From Thauera sp. K11 (GTDB taxonomy: Bacteria > Pseudomonadota > Gammaproteobacteria > Burkholderiales > Rhodocyclaceae), in assembly GCF_002354895.1 (NCBI RefSeq), contig NZ_CP023439.1:1550001-1614000 (forward strand): a stretch of 64,000 bases of DNA, in the 5' to 3' direction. The translations under genes were made by a program, and so were the position numbers. The notes below the pieces were generated by a model. It searched no databases and had not been told where the DNA came from. It saw only the letters and a program-made list of their open reading frames with translations. Below are positions 1 through 8,622 of the stretch, piece by piece; positions within the stretch are counted from its first letter, which is position 1, and each line of letters begins with the position of its first letter.

Positions 1-1651
1 GTGCGGCGGACTGCGCGTCGAGCAGGCCGGTGGCGTGGCGGATGGCGGCGCCGAGCCGGGTGTAGTAGCCCGGCTTGATGGCCATCACGCGGCCGCGCAC
101 GCGGTCGTCGAAGCGCTGGTCGAAGTCCTTCAGGCGGTGGAAGCGCACGTTGCCCCGCTTCACCGACGAGAAGCCGCACAGTGCGAAGCGGTCGCCGGTG
201 GCGCTGAGCGCCTCGCCGAACAGCAGCAGCGCGTCGCGGATCACGTCGATGACGCGCGCCTCGGACGAGACCCAGGCGTCGGTCGATAGCGACAGGTCGG
301 CGAGCGCCAGGCAGGCGAGGTCGCGTTCGCGCTTTTCCAGCGACAGGTAGAGCTGGTCGGAGGGATGGTGGCCGGTGGCGCGGTCGGTGGCGGCGCGCAC
401 CACCGCGTCGATGTCGAGTTCGCTGCCGTCGGTCTGCGCCTTCAGCCAGCGCCGGCCGGGCTGCAGGGCGGCAAACTGGCGGTGCAGGTGCCGGGCGGTG
501 CGCCGCAGGTGCTGCGGCAGCGGCGCGGGCGCGGCGCGCGGGTCCTGCGGCGAGGGCCGCAGTTCGCTCAGCCGCACGTAGTCTTCGCGCAGCAGGTTCT
601 TGCGGTAGTCCCACTCCGGCAGCGGAATGCCTTCGCCCAGCACCGCGTCGTCCTCGGCGGCGGAGGGCAGGTCGAGGTCGAAGCGGATCCTGGATGCGAT
701 GCGCTCCTCGTCCCGCGCCAGGGAGAGCCGGTCGAGGTTCGCGGCGGCGTCGGCGGCGTTGTCGTCGGGTTCGTCGTCGGTGCTGCGCTTGGCCTTGATG
801 AACTCGGCCACCGACAGCAGGCTCTCGGCGCGGAAGATCATCAGCAGGCCGTGCTTGTCCTGCGGCGCATCGACGCGTTCCACGCGGTGCGCCTCGCGCG
901 CGGTGTCGCGCTCGTCGTGCTTGCCGCGCCCGGCGGCTGCGGCGCCGCTGCCGGAAGCGCCGGCGGTGTCGGCGGCAACGGCGCCGGAAAAGGCGCTCAG
1001 CCACAGCAGCACCGGCATCGCCGGCGGCGCGTGCTCCGGGACGGGCGGCAGCGCCGCCACGCTGCCGGGGTCGCGCAAGGCTTCGCGCAGTGCGCGCTCG
1101 CGGGCGGCTTCCGCCGGCGGCAGGCGCTCCGGCGACGGGCGCTGGGCGATGGCGGCCTCCACCAGGCGGCGATAGCGCGGCGCGAGGCCGGGCCAGCGGC
1201 GCAGCGCGCGCCGGGCCGCCCGCTGGTTCAGGCGGCATTCGAGGTCGGCCGGCGGGGCCGGATCGGCGCTGCCGACCGCTTCCTCGTCCATGCCGTCGCC
1301 GCCGGCGGCATGGCTTGCCGCCAGCGCCGCCAGCCACAGGTAGAGGTCGCGGTTCAGCGAGGCATCCGGAAAGGCGTCGATCTCCGGCGGCAGGCGCAGC
1401 GTGGCGATGTCCATGCGCGCACGGGCGATGCGCTCGTCGCTGCCGGCGATGCGCTGCAGCAGCTTGCGGCGCGCGCCGTGGGTGTCGGCCGTCGCCGCGG
1501 CGACGCGCAGCCCAGGGTCGCCGCCGAGCGCACGGAAGAACACGCCGGCGACGCGCTCCACATCCTTCAGCCGTACCGCCGCCTTGGGATGGTGCCCGCC
1601 CGCGGCGCGGGTGATCAGGCGATGCCAGAGCTTGCCGACGGCTTCTTCCAT
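1..1651 (-). CDS. norD: NorD, VWA-domain protein of nitric oxide reductase activation (C-terminus cut by window edge)
   Basis: The ATG start lies 4 nt after the stop of the upstream polyferredoxin gene, so the two are probably one transcript. About 550 residues are visible; NorD proteins are usually about 610-640, so only the C-terminal end should be missing. The N-terminal half is helical and Ala/Arg-rich. A von Willebrand factor A fold begins near residue 440, with a metal-ion-dependent adhesion motif DLSLS near residue 452. NorD works with the MoxR-type ATPase NorQ, encoded upstream in the same run, to insert metal into the NorCB nitric oxide reductase. That role is known for the family. 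The identification rests on the VWA motif plus the nor context. Confidence 0.9.
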   Translation of the reverse strand, partial: MEEAVGKLWHRLITRAAGGHHPKAAVRLKDVERVAGVFFRALGGDPGLRVAAATADTHGARRKLLQRIAGSDERIARARMDIATLRLPPEIDAFPDASLNRDLYLWLAALAASHAAGGDGMDEEAVGSADPAPPADLECRLNQRAARRALRRWPGLAPRYRRLVEAAIAQRPSPERLPPAEAARERALREALRDPGSVAALPPVPEHAPPAMPVLLWLSAFSGAVAADTAGASGSGAAAAGRGKHDERDTAREAHRVERVDAPQDKHGLLMIFRAESLLSVAEFIKAKRSTDDEPDDNAADAAANLDRLSLARDEERIASRIRFDLDLPSAAEDDAVLGEGIPLPEWDYRKNLLREDYVRLSELRPSPQDPRAAPAPLPQHLRRTARHLHRQFAALQPGRRWLKAQTDGSELDIDAVVRAATDRATGHHPSDQLYLSLEKRERDLACLALADLSLSTDAWVSSEARVIDVIRDALLLFGEALSATGDRFALCGFSSVKRGNVRFHRLKDFDQRFDDRVRGRVMAIKPGYYTRLGAAIRHATGLLDAQSAA

Positions 1652-1655
1652 GGCG

Positions 1656-2675
1656 TCAGCGCTCCCGTCCGGCGCGGAAGCCGGCCTCGTTCTGGCGCGC
1701 GGCCTCGCCGGCCACCCAGCTCAGCAGCGGGCCGTCCGGGTTGTCGCGCTGGGTCTGGGCGCAGGCGTCGACGCATTGCGCGCACTGCGTGCAGGTGAAC
1801 ATGTGGCGCTTGATGTTGCGCGGCGTCAGGCGCATCGGGCACACGGCGTCGCAGGCGGATTGCCGGTCCGGCAGGCAGCTCGCGCAATCGGCCGCGCGGC
1901 TGCGGCGAAAGCCGACCACCATCGCAGACTTGTTGCCCATCCAGGCCAGGCTCTGGAACAGGCCGACGGCGCACACGTAGCGGCAGAAGAGGTGGCGGGC
2001 GAACAGGAACTCGAACGACAGCACCACGGTGGCGGCGGCGAGGAAGATCGTCTGGTTGCGGCTCAGTTCCCCGCCGAAGAGGTTGGCATAGACCTCGAAC
2101 GGCGGCAGCAGGTAGGTCAGGAACACCACCGCCCACAGGAAGGCGAAGCCGACGGCGGCCGGCAGCACGACGAGCCACCAGCGCGCATCGGTGCGCAGCG
2201 GGCTGCCGTCGGGCTGCCACGGGGGCAGGGCGGATCGTTCCCACACGCTGGGCTTGCCGGAGGCGCGCACCATGAGCCGGTTGATGGTCTCGACCACCGA
2301 GAAGTGCGGGCACAGCCAGCCGCAATAGAGCCGGCCCCATTTCCATGCCACCCACAGGAATGCCGCAGCGCCCGCCAGCAACGGCAGGAAGAGGCGCAGC
2401 GCCAGATTGGCGGCGGCTTCCAGCGTGCCGATGCGTCCGGCGAGGAAGTCGTCCATGCCCAGGCGCCACTGCATGCCGAGCAGCCAGGCGTGGTTGGCCT
2501 TGAGGTCGTAGCGGAAGATGTCGAACACCGGTGCGGCCACGAACAGCACGAAGAAGCCGATCTGGAACAGCAGGCGGCGGGTCTGCATCTGCCGGGGCGC
2601 GGGGGCGTCGGCGCGGGCGATGGGGATCACCCGGCGCGCCGCGGGGCGCTCTACGGCGGTGTTCATGTCACGCAT
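1656..2675 (-). CDS. Membrane polyferredoxin of the nor cluster (NapH/CcoG/NosR-like 4Fe-4S protein)
   Basis: 339 residues. About five hydrophobic segments are interleaved with cysteine motifs: CGWLCP near residue 118 and CRYVCAVG near 233 (the paired CxxxC signature of NapH/NosR/CcoG membrane ferredoxins), then CASC...CDAVCP near 265-280 and CTQCAQCVDAC near 293-303, which can ligate two 4Fe-4S clusters. The start overlaps the upstream small membrane gene by 8 nt and the stop is 4 nt before norD. It probably passes electrons across or at the cytoplasmic membrane for assembly or reactivation of the NO reductase. That role is inferred from context. CcoG (copper reductase for cbb3 oxidase) is the closest well-known relative in architecture, so a metal-reductase role is an alternative. 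Confidence 0.8.
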   Translation of the reverse strand: MRDMNTAVERPAARRVIPIARADAPAPRQMQTRRLLFQIGFFVLFVAAPVFDIFRYDLKANHAWLLGMQWRLGMDDFLAGRIGTLEAAANLALRLFLPLLAGAAAFLWVAWKWGRLYCGWLCPHFSVVETINRLMVRASGKPSVWERSALPPWQPDGSPLRTDARWWLVVLPAAVGFAFLWAVVFLTYLLPPFEVYANLFGGELSRNQTIFLAAATVVLSFEFLFARHLFCRYVCAVGLFQSLAWMGNKSAMVVGFRRSRAADCASCLPDRQSACDAVCPMRLTPRNIKRHMFTCTQCAQCVDACAQTQRDNPDGPLLSWVAGEAARQNEAGFRAGRER

Positions 2676-3075
2676 CCTCCCGCGGCCCGAACACCGGGTA
2701 GCGCCAGCTGCGGCCGTTGATCGCGCGCGACAGGCCGAGCACGCCGAGCAGGATCAGCGTCGAATGCACGAAGGTGAAGTACAGCACGCCGATGACCCAC
2801 GTCCAGGGATTGTCGAAGCCGCCGAGCAGGAAGACGCCGATGCTGATCGTCACCAGCAGCAGCCCGCCCCAGATGCAGGTCATGCCGGTCTGGCGCAGGT
2901 GGTTGCGCACCAGCGGGTCGGGATGGCGGTGGTACTTCGCCCACAGCGCCAGCAGCACCAGGAAGGCGAGGCCGGGCAGCAGCATCAGGTTGATGAGGAA
3001 CAGGGCTTCGGCGGCGATCGCCAGCGGCGGGCCGGGCAGGGCCTGCTTGTGCGACTCGGGGCGGTCGGCGCTCAC
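2668..3075 (-). CDS. Small membrane protein of the nor cluster, unknown function
   Basis: 135 residues from a GTG start, preceded by GAGGG at suitable spacing. Three or four hydrophobic helices are visible (about residues 18-45, 65-88, 92-115). There are no cysteines or histidine clusters suggesting a cofactor. Its 3' end overlaps the polyferredoxin gene by 8 nt, which indicates translational coupling. It lies 103 nt downstream of norQ. I do not recognise a characterised family; a DUF4870-like small multispanning protein is a possible match. Position between norQ and the ferredoxin/norD pair suggests an accessory role in NO reductase maturation or membrane placement, by inference only. Confidence 0.7.
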   Translation of the reverse strand: MSADRPESHKQALPGPPLAIAAEALFLINLMLLPGLAFLVLLALWAKYHRHPDPLVRNHLRQTGMTCIWGGLLLVTISIGVFLLGGFDNPWTWVIGVLYFTFVHSTLILLGVLGLSRAINGRSWRYPVFGPREDA

Positions 3076-3178
3076 CGGGTTACCCTCGCTGCGCGAGACC
3101 TGCCGCGGGGGAGGGGGCGTGCCCTTCGGAGGTCCGGGCGGCGGTGTTCATGGCGGGGCGGGCGGTGTCGCACGGCGT

Positions 3179-3979
3179 TCAGCGGCCGAAGGTGGCCGCC
3201 ACCACTTCCATCAGGCCCTCGGCGACCTCGGGGTCGTCGGTGAGGCTTTCGACGATGGCGACGCGGCAGGCGGCGACGGCATCCATGCCGTCCTTGATGA
3301 GCAGTGCGGCGTAGATCAGCAGCCGGGTGCTCGCCGCTTCTTCCAGGTCGCGGTCCTTGAGCGCGCGCAGCGCGCCGGCGATGCCGACCAGGCGCCGCGC
3401 GAGGTCCGGCGTGCAGCCGGTCTCGCCGCGCAGGATCGCCTCTTCGCGCTCCGCGGCGGGAAAGTCGAAGCGCAGGCTGACGAAGCGCTGGCGGGTGGAG
3501 GGCTTCATGCCCTTGAGCAGGTTCTGGTAGCCGGGGTTGTACGACACCACCAGCATGAAGCCCGGCGGCGCTTCGAGCAGTTCGCCGGTGCGGTCGATCG
3601 GCAGGATGCGGCGGTCGTCGGCCAGCGGGTGCAGCACCACCGTGGTGTCCTTGCGCGCTTCGACCACCTCGTCCAGGTAGCAGATGCCGCCTTCGCGTAC
3701 CGCGCGGGTGAGCGGGCCGTCGCACCAGACGGTGCGGCCCTCGCCGATGAGGTGGCGGCCGACGAGGTCGGCGGCGGTGAGGTCGTCGTGGCAGGCCACC
3801 GTATACAGCGGCAGGCCGAGGCGGGCGGCCATGTACGCGACGAAGCGCGTCTTGCCGCAGCCGGTGGGACCCTTGATGAGCAGCGGCAGGCGGTTGCGCC
3901 AGGCGTGCTCGAACACGGCGATCTCGTCGCCCGCGGCCTGGTAGAAGGGGGTGGCGAGGTTGGGCGTGTCGAGTTTCAT
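3179..3979 (-). CDS. norQ: NorQ, MoxR-type AAA+ ATPase for NO reductase activation
   Basis: 266 residues. Walker A is GPTGCGKT at residues 37-44 and Walker B ends ICYLDE near residue 104. Both fit the NorQ/CbbQ branch of MoxR AAA+ ATPases, and the length is normal for that branch. The ATG overlaps the stop of the norF-like gene by 4 nt (ATGA), which fixes the start. An in-frame upstream extension is only a shadow of norF. NorQ with NorD is known to be needed for active NorCB, probably for inserting the non-haem iron. The partner norD is encoded about 1.5 kb further along the same strand. Confidence 0.95.
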   Translation of the reverse strand: MKLDTPNLATPFYQAAGDEIAVFEHAWRNRLPLLIKGPTGCGKTRFVAYMAARLGLPLYTVACHDDLTAADLVGRHLIGEGRTVWCDGPLTRAVREGGICYLDEVVEARKDTTVVLHPLADDRRILPIDRTGELLEAPPGFMLVVSYNPGYQNLLKGMKPSTRQRFVSLRFDFPAAEREEAILRGETGCTPDLARRLVGIAGALRALKDRDLEEAASTRLLIYAALLIKDGMDAVAACRVAIVESLTDDPEVAEGLMEVVAATFGR

Positions 3980-4257
3980 CGTGCGATTCCTTTCCAGTAC
4001 GCGATGGCGATCAACGCCCAGACGAGGATCATCCAGCCGAGGGTGAGGGCGCGCCACAGCAGCGGCGCGTGCCGCAGCGCCATGAAGTCGAGGATGACGA
4101 CGCTGCCCTTCCAGAACGACAGCACCGCCAGCAGCAGGATGGTGAGCCGCCCGGCGACGTCGGTCGCGCCCATGCCCCAGGTCAGCAGCGTGGCGGCGAT
4201 CAGCAGCAGCCACAGGACGGTGGCGCGCCGCGGGGTGCCGTGGACTTCCGTGCTCAT
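3976..4257 (-). CDS. norF: NorF-like / cytochrome c oxidase subunit IV family small membrane protein
   Basis: 93 residues from the chosen ATG, which leaves 13 nt after the norE stop. An upstream ATG at 4284 would overlap norE and add nine residues. Three hydrophobic helices are separated by short basic loops, matching the prokaryotic COX4/NorF pattern. It sits directly between norE and norQ and overlaps norQ by 4 nt. NorE and NorF are accessory membrane proteins that raise NO reductase activity in Paracoccus; they are not catalytic. The symbol rests on order and topology more than on specific residues. Confidence 0.8.
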   Translation of the reverse strand: MSTEVHGTPRRATVLWLLLIAATLLTWGMGATDVAGRLTILLLAVLSFWKGSVVILDFMALRHAPLLWRALTLGWMILVWALIAIAYWKGIAR

Positions 4258-4270
4258 CGTCGCGGCCCTC

Positions 4271-4891
4271 TCAATGGATGACATAGACCAGGGGGAACAG
4301 GATCAGCCACACCAGATCCACCATATGCCAGTAGGCCGCGCCCGTTTCCATGCCGTTCATGTCGCCGGCGTGGTAGCGGCCCTTGCGCGCGCCGTTCCAC
4401 AGCGCGGCGAGGATGACCAGGCCGAGGATGACGTGCATGAAGTGGAAGAAGGTCAGCGACAGGTAGAACATGTGGAAGGGGCTGCTCGACAGGCTCACGC
4501 CGTGGTCGAAGGCGGCCGAGTATTCCGTCAGCTTCACCGCGATGAAGCCGAGCCCGCAGCCGATCGCCGCCAGCAGCCAGCGCGCGCTCTGCGCCGGGGC
4601 CGCGCGTTCGGCGGCCTGTACCGCGCGCACCACGAAATAGCTCGCGGTGAGCAGCAGCACCGTGTTGAGGACGCCTGCGCTGCGGTTCAGCGCCTGCTGT
4701 TCGGCGTTGAACAGTTCGAGGTTGCCCGCCCGCGTGAAGGCATAGGCGGCGAAGAACACGCCGAAGGCGAGCAGCTCGGCCAGGATGAAGAACCAGATTG
4801 CGAGGTCGCCGGCAAGGCGGGGGGCCGCCGGGGCGGCTGCGGCGACGGCGGAGGCGGATGCGGGCGAAACGGTGATGCGGGCGTGTTCCAT
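4271..4891 (-). CDS. norE: NorE, haem-copper oxidase subunit III-like protein
   Basis: 206 residues with five predicted membrane helices and the subunit III pattern: FFILAE in the first helix (about residues 33-39), then HMFYLSLTFFHFMHVILG near 138-156 and YWHMVDLVW near 186-194. The length matches NorE rather than the longer CoxC. It is an accessory membrane subunit of the NO reductase system and opens the norE-norF-norQ-orf-ferredoxin-norD run. A degenerate FNR/Dnr-like site lies about 36 nt upstream, so this run may have its own anaerobic promoter. Confidence 0.9.
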   Translation of the reverse strand: MEHARITVSPASASAVAAAAPAAPRLAGDLAIWFFILAELLAFGVFFAAYAFTRAGNLELFNAEQQALNRSAGVLNTVLLLTASYFVVRAVQAAERAAPAQSARWLLAAIGCGLGFIAVKLTEYSAAFDHGVSLSSSPFHMFYLSLTFFHFMHVILGLVILAALWNGARKGRYHAGDMNGMETGAAYWHMVDLVWLILFPLVYVIH

Positions 4892-4926
4892 GGCCCGCAG
4901 TGTAGGTGCCTGCGAACCGTTTTCAC

Positions 4927-4940
4927 TTGATCGCGGTTAA
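4927..4940 (-). promoter_or_regulatory. Weak FNR/Dnr-like box upstream of norE
   Basis: Read on the minus strand, TTAACCGCGATCAA matches the FNR/Dnr consensus TTGAT-N4-ATCAA at eight of ten positions. It overlaps the end of the epd-like gene and its centre is about 42 nt upstream of the norE ATG. A class II start would then fall almost on the start codon and leave little leader, which weakens the call. Confidence 0.3.
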
Positions 4941-6025
4941 CTGCCGCCCGTACCGGCGCCCGCCCGCCGCGTGGCCTGCAGCCAGTGGCGGGCGACGTCG
5001 GTCATGCGGTTGGCGAATCCCCACTCGTTGTCGAACCAGATCACCAGGTTGACGAGGCGGGGGCCGATCATGCGCGTCTGGCCGCCGTCGACGATGGCCG
5101 AATGGGCGTCGTGGTTGAAGTCGATGGAGGCGTGCGGCTCGTCCGACCAGGCGATGAGGCCGGCGTAGGGGCCGGATGCGGCCTCGCGCAGCAGTTCGTT
5201 GATGCGGGCCGCGCCGACGTCGCGCTCGACCGACAGGACCATGTCGATGGCCGACACGTTGTGCGTGGGCACGCGGATCGCCTTCGCCTGCACGCGGCCG
5301 GCGAGCGCCGGCAGCAGCCGTTCGACGCCGCGGGCAAGGCCGGTGGACACCGGGATGATGGATTGCATCGCCGAGCGCGTGCGGCGCAGGTCGGTGTGGT
5401 GGTAGCCGTCGATCAGCGGCTGGTCGTTCATCACCGAGTGCAGCGTGGTGAGCATGGCGTGCTCGATGCCGAGTTCCGCATCGAGCAGCGCCAGCACCGG
5501 CACGACGGCGTTGGTCGTGCACGAGGCGTTGGACACCAGCCGCTCGCCGCCGGTGAGCGTGTGGTGGTTGATGCCATGGACGATGGTCGCGTCGACGTCG
5601 CCGGCGCTGTTCCCCGGGTGCGACAGCAGCAGGCGCGGGCAGCCCGCCTCGATGAAGCGCGCCAGGCCGCTGCGCTCGCTGTACTGCCCGGAACATTCCA
5701 CGACCAGATCGATGCCGTGGCCGGACCAGTCCACCGCCTCCGGCACCCTGGCGTGCGACACCGGGATCGCCTGGCCGTCGATCAGCAGGTGGCCGTCGCC
5801 GGCCTCCACGCGGGCGGGAAAGCGGCCATGGGTGGAGTCGAAGCGGGTCAGGTAGGCGATGCTGGCGAGGTCGGCGGGCTCGTTGATCGCGGCGATGCGA
5901 AAGTCGCGCTGCAGCCCGGCCTCGTACAGCGCGCGCAGGAAGCAGCGCCCGATGCGGCCGTAGCCGTTGATGGCGAGACGGAAAGGAGGGGCGGCGTGAA
6001 ACGGGGAGGAGGATGCCTGCGACAC
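4937..6025 (-). CDS. epd: Erythrose-4-phosphate / glyceraldehyde-3-phosphate dehydrogenase family (Epd-like)
   Basis: 362 residues. The NAD-binding motif NGYGRIGR is at residues 20-27, the catalytic SNASCTTN box has Cys169, His196 is in LHSVMND, and NEWGFANRM is near the C-terminus. Stretches such as HSVMND, DLRRTRSAMQSIIPV and DFNHDAHSAIVDG resemble E. coli Epd more than GapA. The reaction would be oxidation of erythrose 4-phosphate to 4-phosphoerythronate, the first step of pyridoxal-phosphate synthesis. A GAPDH role is not excluded. It sits between norB and norE on the nor strand but is separated from norB by a strong terminator and 135 nt, so it probably has its own promoter. It has no known role in NO reduction. 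Confidence 0.85.
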   Translation of the reverse strand: MSQASSSPFHAAPPFRLAINGYGRIGRCFLRALYEAGLQRDFRIAAINEPADLASIAYLTRFDSTHGRFPARVEAGDGHLLIDGQAIPVSHARVPEAVDWSGHGIDLVVECSGQYSERSGLARFIEAGCPRLLLSHPGNSAGDVDATIVHGINHHTLTGGERLVSNASCTTNAVVPVLALLDAELGIEHAMLTTLHSVMNDQPLIDGYHHTDLRRTRSAMQSIIPVSTGLARGVERLLPALAGRVQAKAIRVPTHNVSAIDMVLSVERDVGAARINELLREAASGPYAGLIAWSDEPHASIDFNHDAHSAIVDGGQTRMIGPRLVNLVIWFDNEWGFANRMTDVARHWLQATRRAGAGTGGS

Positions 6026-6084
6026 GATCGATGCGGGAATTTGGCCTGGAAAGGCGGGATTCTACCGGTTGGCCGCGGGCGGAT

Positions 6085-6112
6085 GAAAAAAGGGGCGGCC
6101 TTCGGCCGCCCC
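6085..6112 (-). terminator. Rho-independent terminator after norCB
   Basis: On the minus strand a perfect 9-bp stem GGGGCGGCC/GGCCGCCCC with a 3-nt loop is followed by six T residues. It lies about 50 nt after the norB stop and before the epd-like gene, so it ends the norCB transcript. Confidence 0.9.
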
Positions 6113-6160
6113 AACCCCTTCCTCCGGTCGCCCGGGGGTACTACAGAAAGACGTCCGCCA

Positions 6161-7591
<1,431 letters not shown>

Positions 7592-8017
7592 TCAGCCCTC
7601 GATGTTGGGCGGCCAGTTGGCGGCGTTGATTTCCGACGTGTACTTCAGGAACTCGACGAGGTTGTCGAGTTCTTCATCGGTGAGATGGAATTGCGGCATC
7701 TGGCGGCGGCCGGGGGCGCCGGTCGGCTGCGACTGGATCCAGGCCTTGATGAACTCCGGACCGCGCCGCTTGTACACGTTGCCGAGTTCGGGGGCGAAAT
7801 AGGCGCCCTCGCCGAGCAGGGTGTGACAGCCGATGCAGTTGCGCGTCTCCCAGATCTTCTTGCCGGCGATGACCTTCGGCGTCAGGTTCGCGGAGTTGTC
7901 GAGTTTCGGTAAAGCCTTGTTGGTGTCGAAGGTCAGCGCCAGGAACAGCAGGAAGAAAAACACCGTCCCGCCATAGAAAATGTTCCGCGCCATTGCTTTC
8001 GTGAATATGCCGCTCAT
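7592..8017 (-). CDS. norC: NorC, nitric oxide reductase cytochrome c subunit
   Basis: 141 residues. An N-terminal membrane anchor (about residues 12-30) is followed by a periplasmic cytochrome c domain with haem motif CIGCH at 61-65 and a probable axial Met107 in RRQMPQF. The ATG is preceded by AGGACCTCTCC, so the longer in-frame extension upstream is rejected. NorC receives electrons from periplasmic cytochrome c or azurin and passes them to NorB. It is the first gene of the norCB transcript, with an FNR/Dnr-like box about 118 nt upstream. Confidence 0.97.
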   Translation of the reverse strand: MSGIFTKAMARNIFYGGTVFFFLLFLALTFDTNKALPKLDNSANLTPKVIAGKKIWETRNCIGCHTLLGEGAYFAPELGNVYKRRGPEFIKAWIQSQPTGAPGRRQMPQFHLTDEELDNLVEFLKYTSEINAANWPPNIEG

Positions 8018-8134
8018 GGAGAGGTCCTCATCGTTGGTCTGGTTATGTCCGCAAAGGTGATGGAAGGGGAAAACGTCCTCTGCAGCAGGTACTGGACGTG
8101 GGCCGATACTAGGTTTCGGCCCCCGGCATGCACC

Positions 8135-8148
8135 ATGATTTGAATCAA
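8135..8148 (-). promoter_or_regulatory. FNR/Dnr-type box upstream of norCB
   Basis: The minus strand reads TTGATTCAAATCAT against consensus TTGAT-N4-ATCAA, nine of ten matches. A class II promoter would begin transcription near 8100, leaving a leader of about 80 nt before norC. This fits activation of norCB under low oxygen and NO by a CRP/FNR-family regulator. The regulator itself is not in the window. Confidence 0.75.
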
Positions 8149-8190
8149 GATTTGCCGGGCCGGACGGCGCAGGCGCAGGCCGGCGATCCG

Positions 8191-8207
8191 TGACGTTTTT
8201 CACGTCA
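8191..8207. promoter_or_regulatory. Perfect inverted repeat in the divergent norC / small-gene region
   Basis: TGACGT-N5-ACGTCA is a perfect 6-bp inverted repeat with spacer TTTTC. It lies between the FNR-like box for norC and the start of the rightward gene at 8275, so it could be an operator for either direction. The protein that binds it is unknown. It is not an obvious NorR (GT-N7-AC) or Fur site. Confidence 0.45.
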
Positions 8208-8274
8208 TGCGAATGGGTTTGGTGAGAGACTTTCCCCGTATTGGCTTTCAGCCGGGCTCGCGCCCCAGGGAGAC

Positions 8275-8520
8275 ATGGGACAACGCTTGAAACCTGAAGA
8301 CGGCTTCCCCTTCGGCCGTGAATACCGCGGGGACATCTACGCGTTCGCGGATGACGAGACGGAGCTGCGCTGCCTGGGAATCGAACTGGGCCGCTTCAAC
8401 GCAGAGTGGGCCTGTTTCGAGGACTGCCGGCTGTCGGCGCTGGCGATGGCAGGGTTCGCGGCGCTGGGCGGGAAGTACCTGGCCGACCTGCGCCCCATCG
8501 TGCCGTCGCGCTACAACTGA
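8275..8520 (+). CDS. Unrecognised 81-residue protein divergent from norC
   Basis: ATG preceded by CAGGGAGAC. The protein is acidic to neutral and not hydrophobic. It has three cysteines, one in LRCLG and two in WACFEDC (about residues 33, 46 and 50). There is no signal peptide or membrane segment. GC at third codon positions is high, as in neighbouring genes, supporting real coding. I do not recognise a family. Divergent placement from norCB with a shared regulatory region hints at a link to denitrification, but nothing in the protein shows it. It ends just before a strong bidirectional hairpin. Confidence 0.65.
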   Translation: MGQRLKPEDGFPFGREYRGDIYAFADDETELRCLGIELGRFNAEWACFEDCRLSALAMAGFAALGGKYLADLRPIVPSRYN

Positions 8521-8562
8521 ACGGACTCCGGCGGCGCGCCGGCGCTTCCCCTGAAAAACCAC

Positions 8563-8594
8563 AGGCCCCGCCGGCGAGGAAGCCGGCGGGGCCT
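8563..8594. terminator. Bidirectional hairpin terminator between convergent genes
   Basis: A perfect 13-bp GC-rich stem (AGGCCCCGCCGGC and its complement) with loop GAGGAA lies between the stop of the small rightward gene and the stop of the leftward glycosyltransferase. It is flanked by only short T/A runs, so termination may be moderate. Confidence 0.75.
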
Positions 8595-8622
8595 GCCGCT
8601 TTGCGCTGGCGGAACCGGGATG

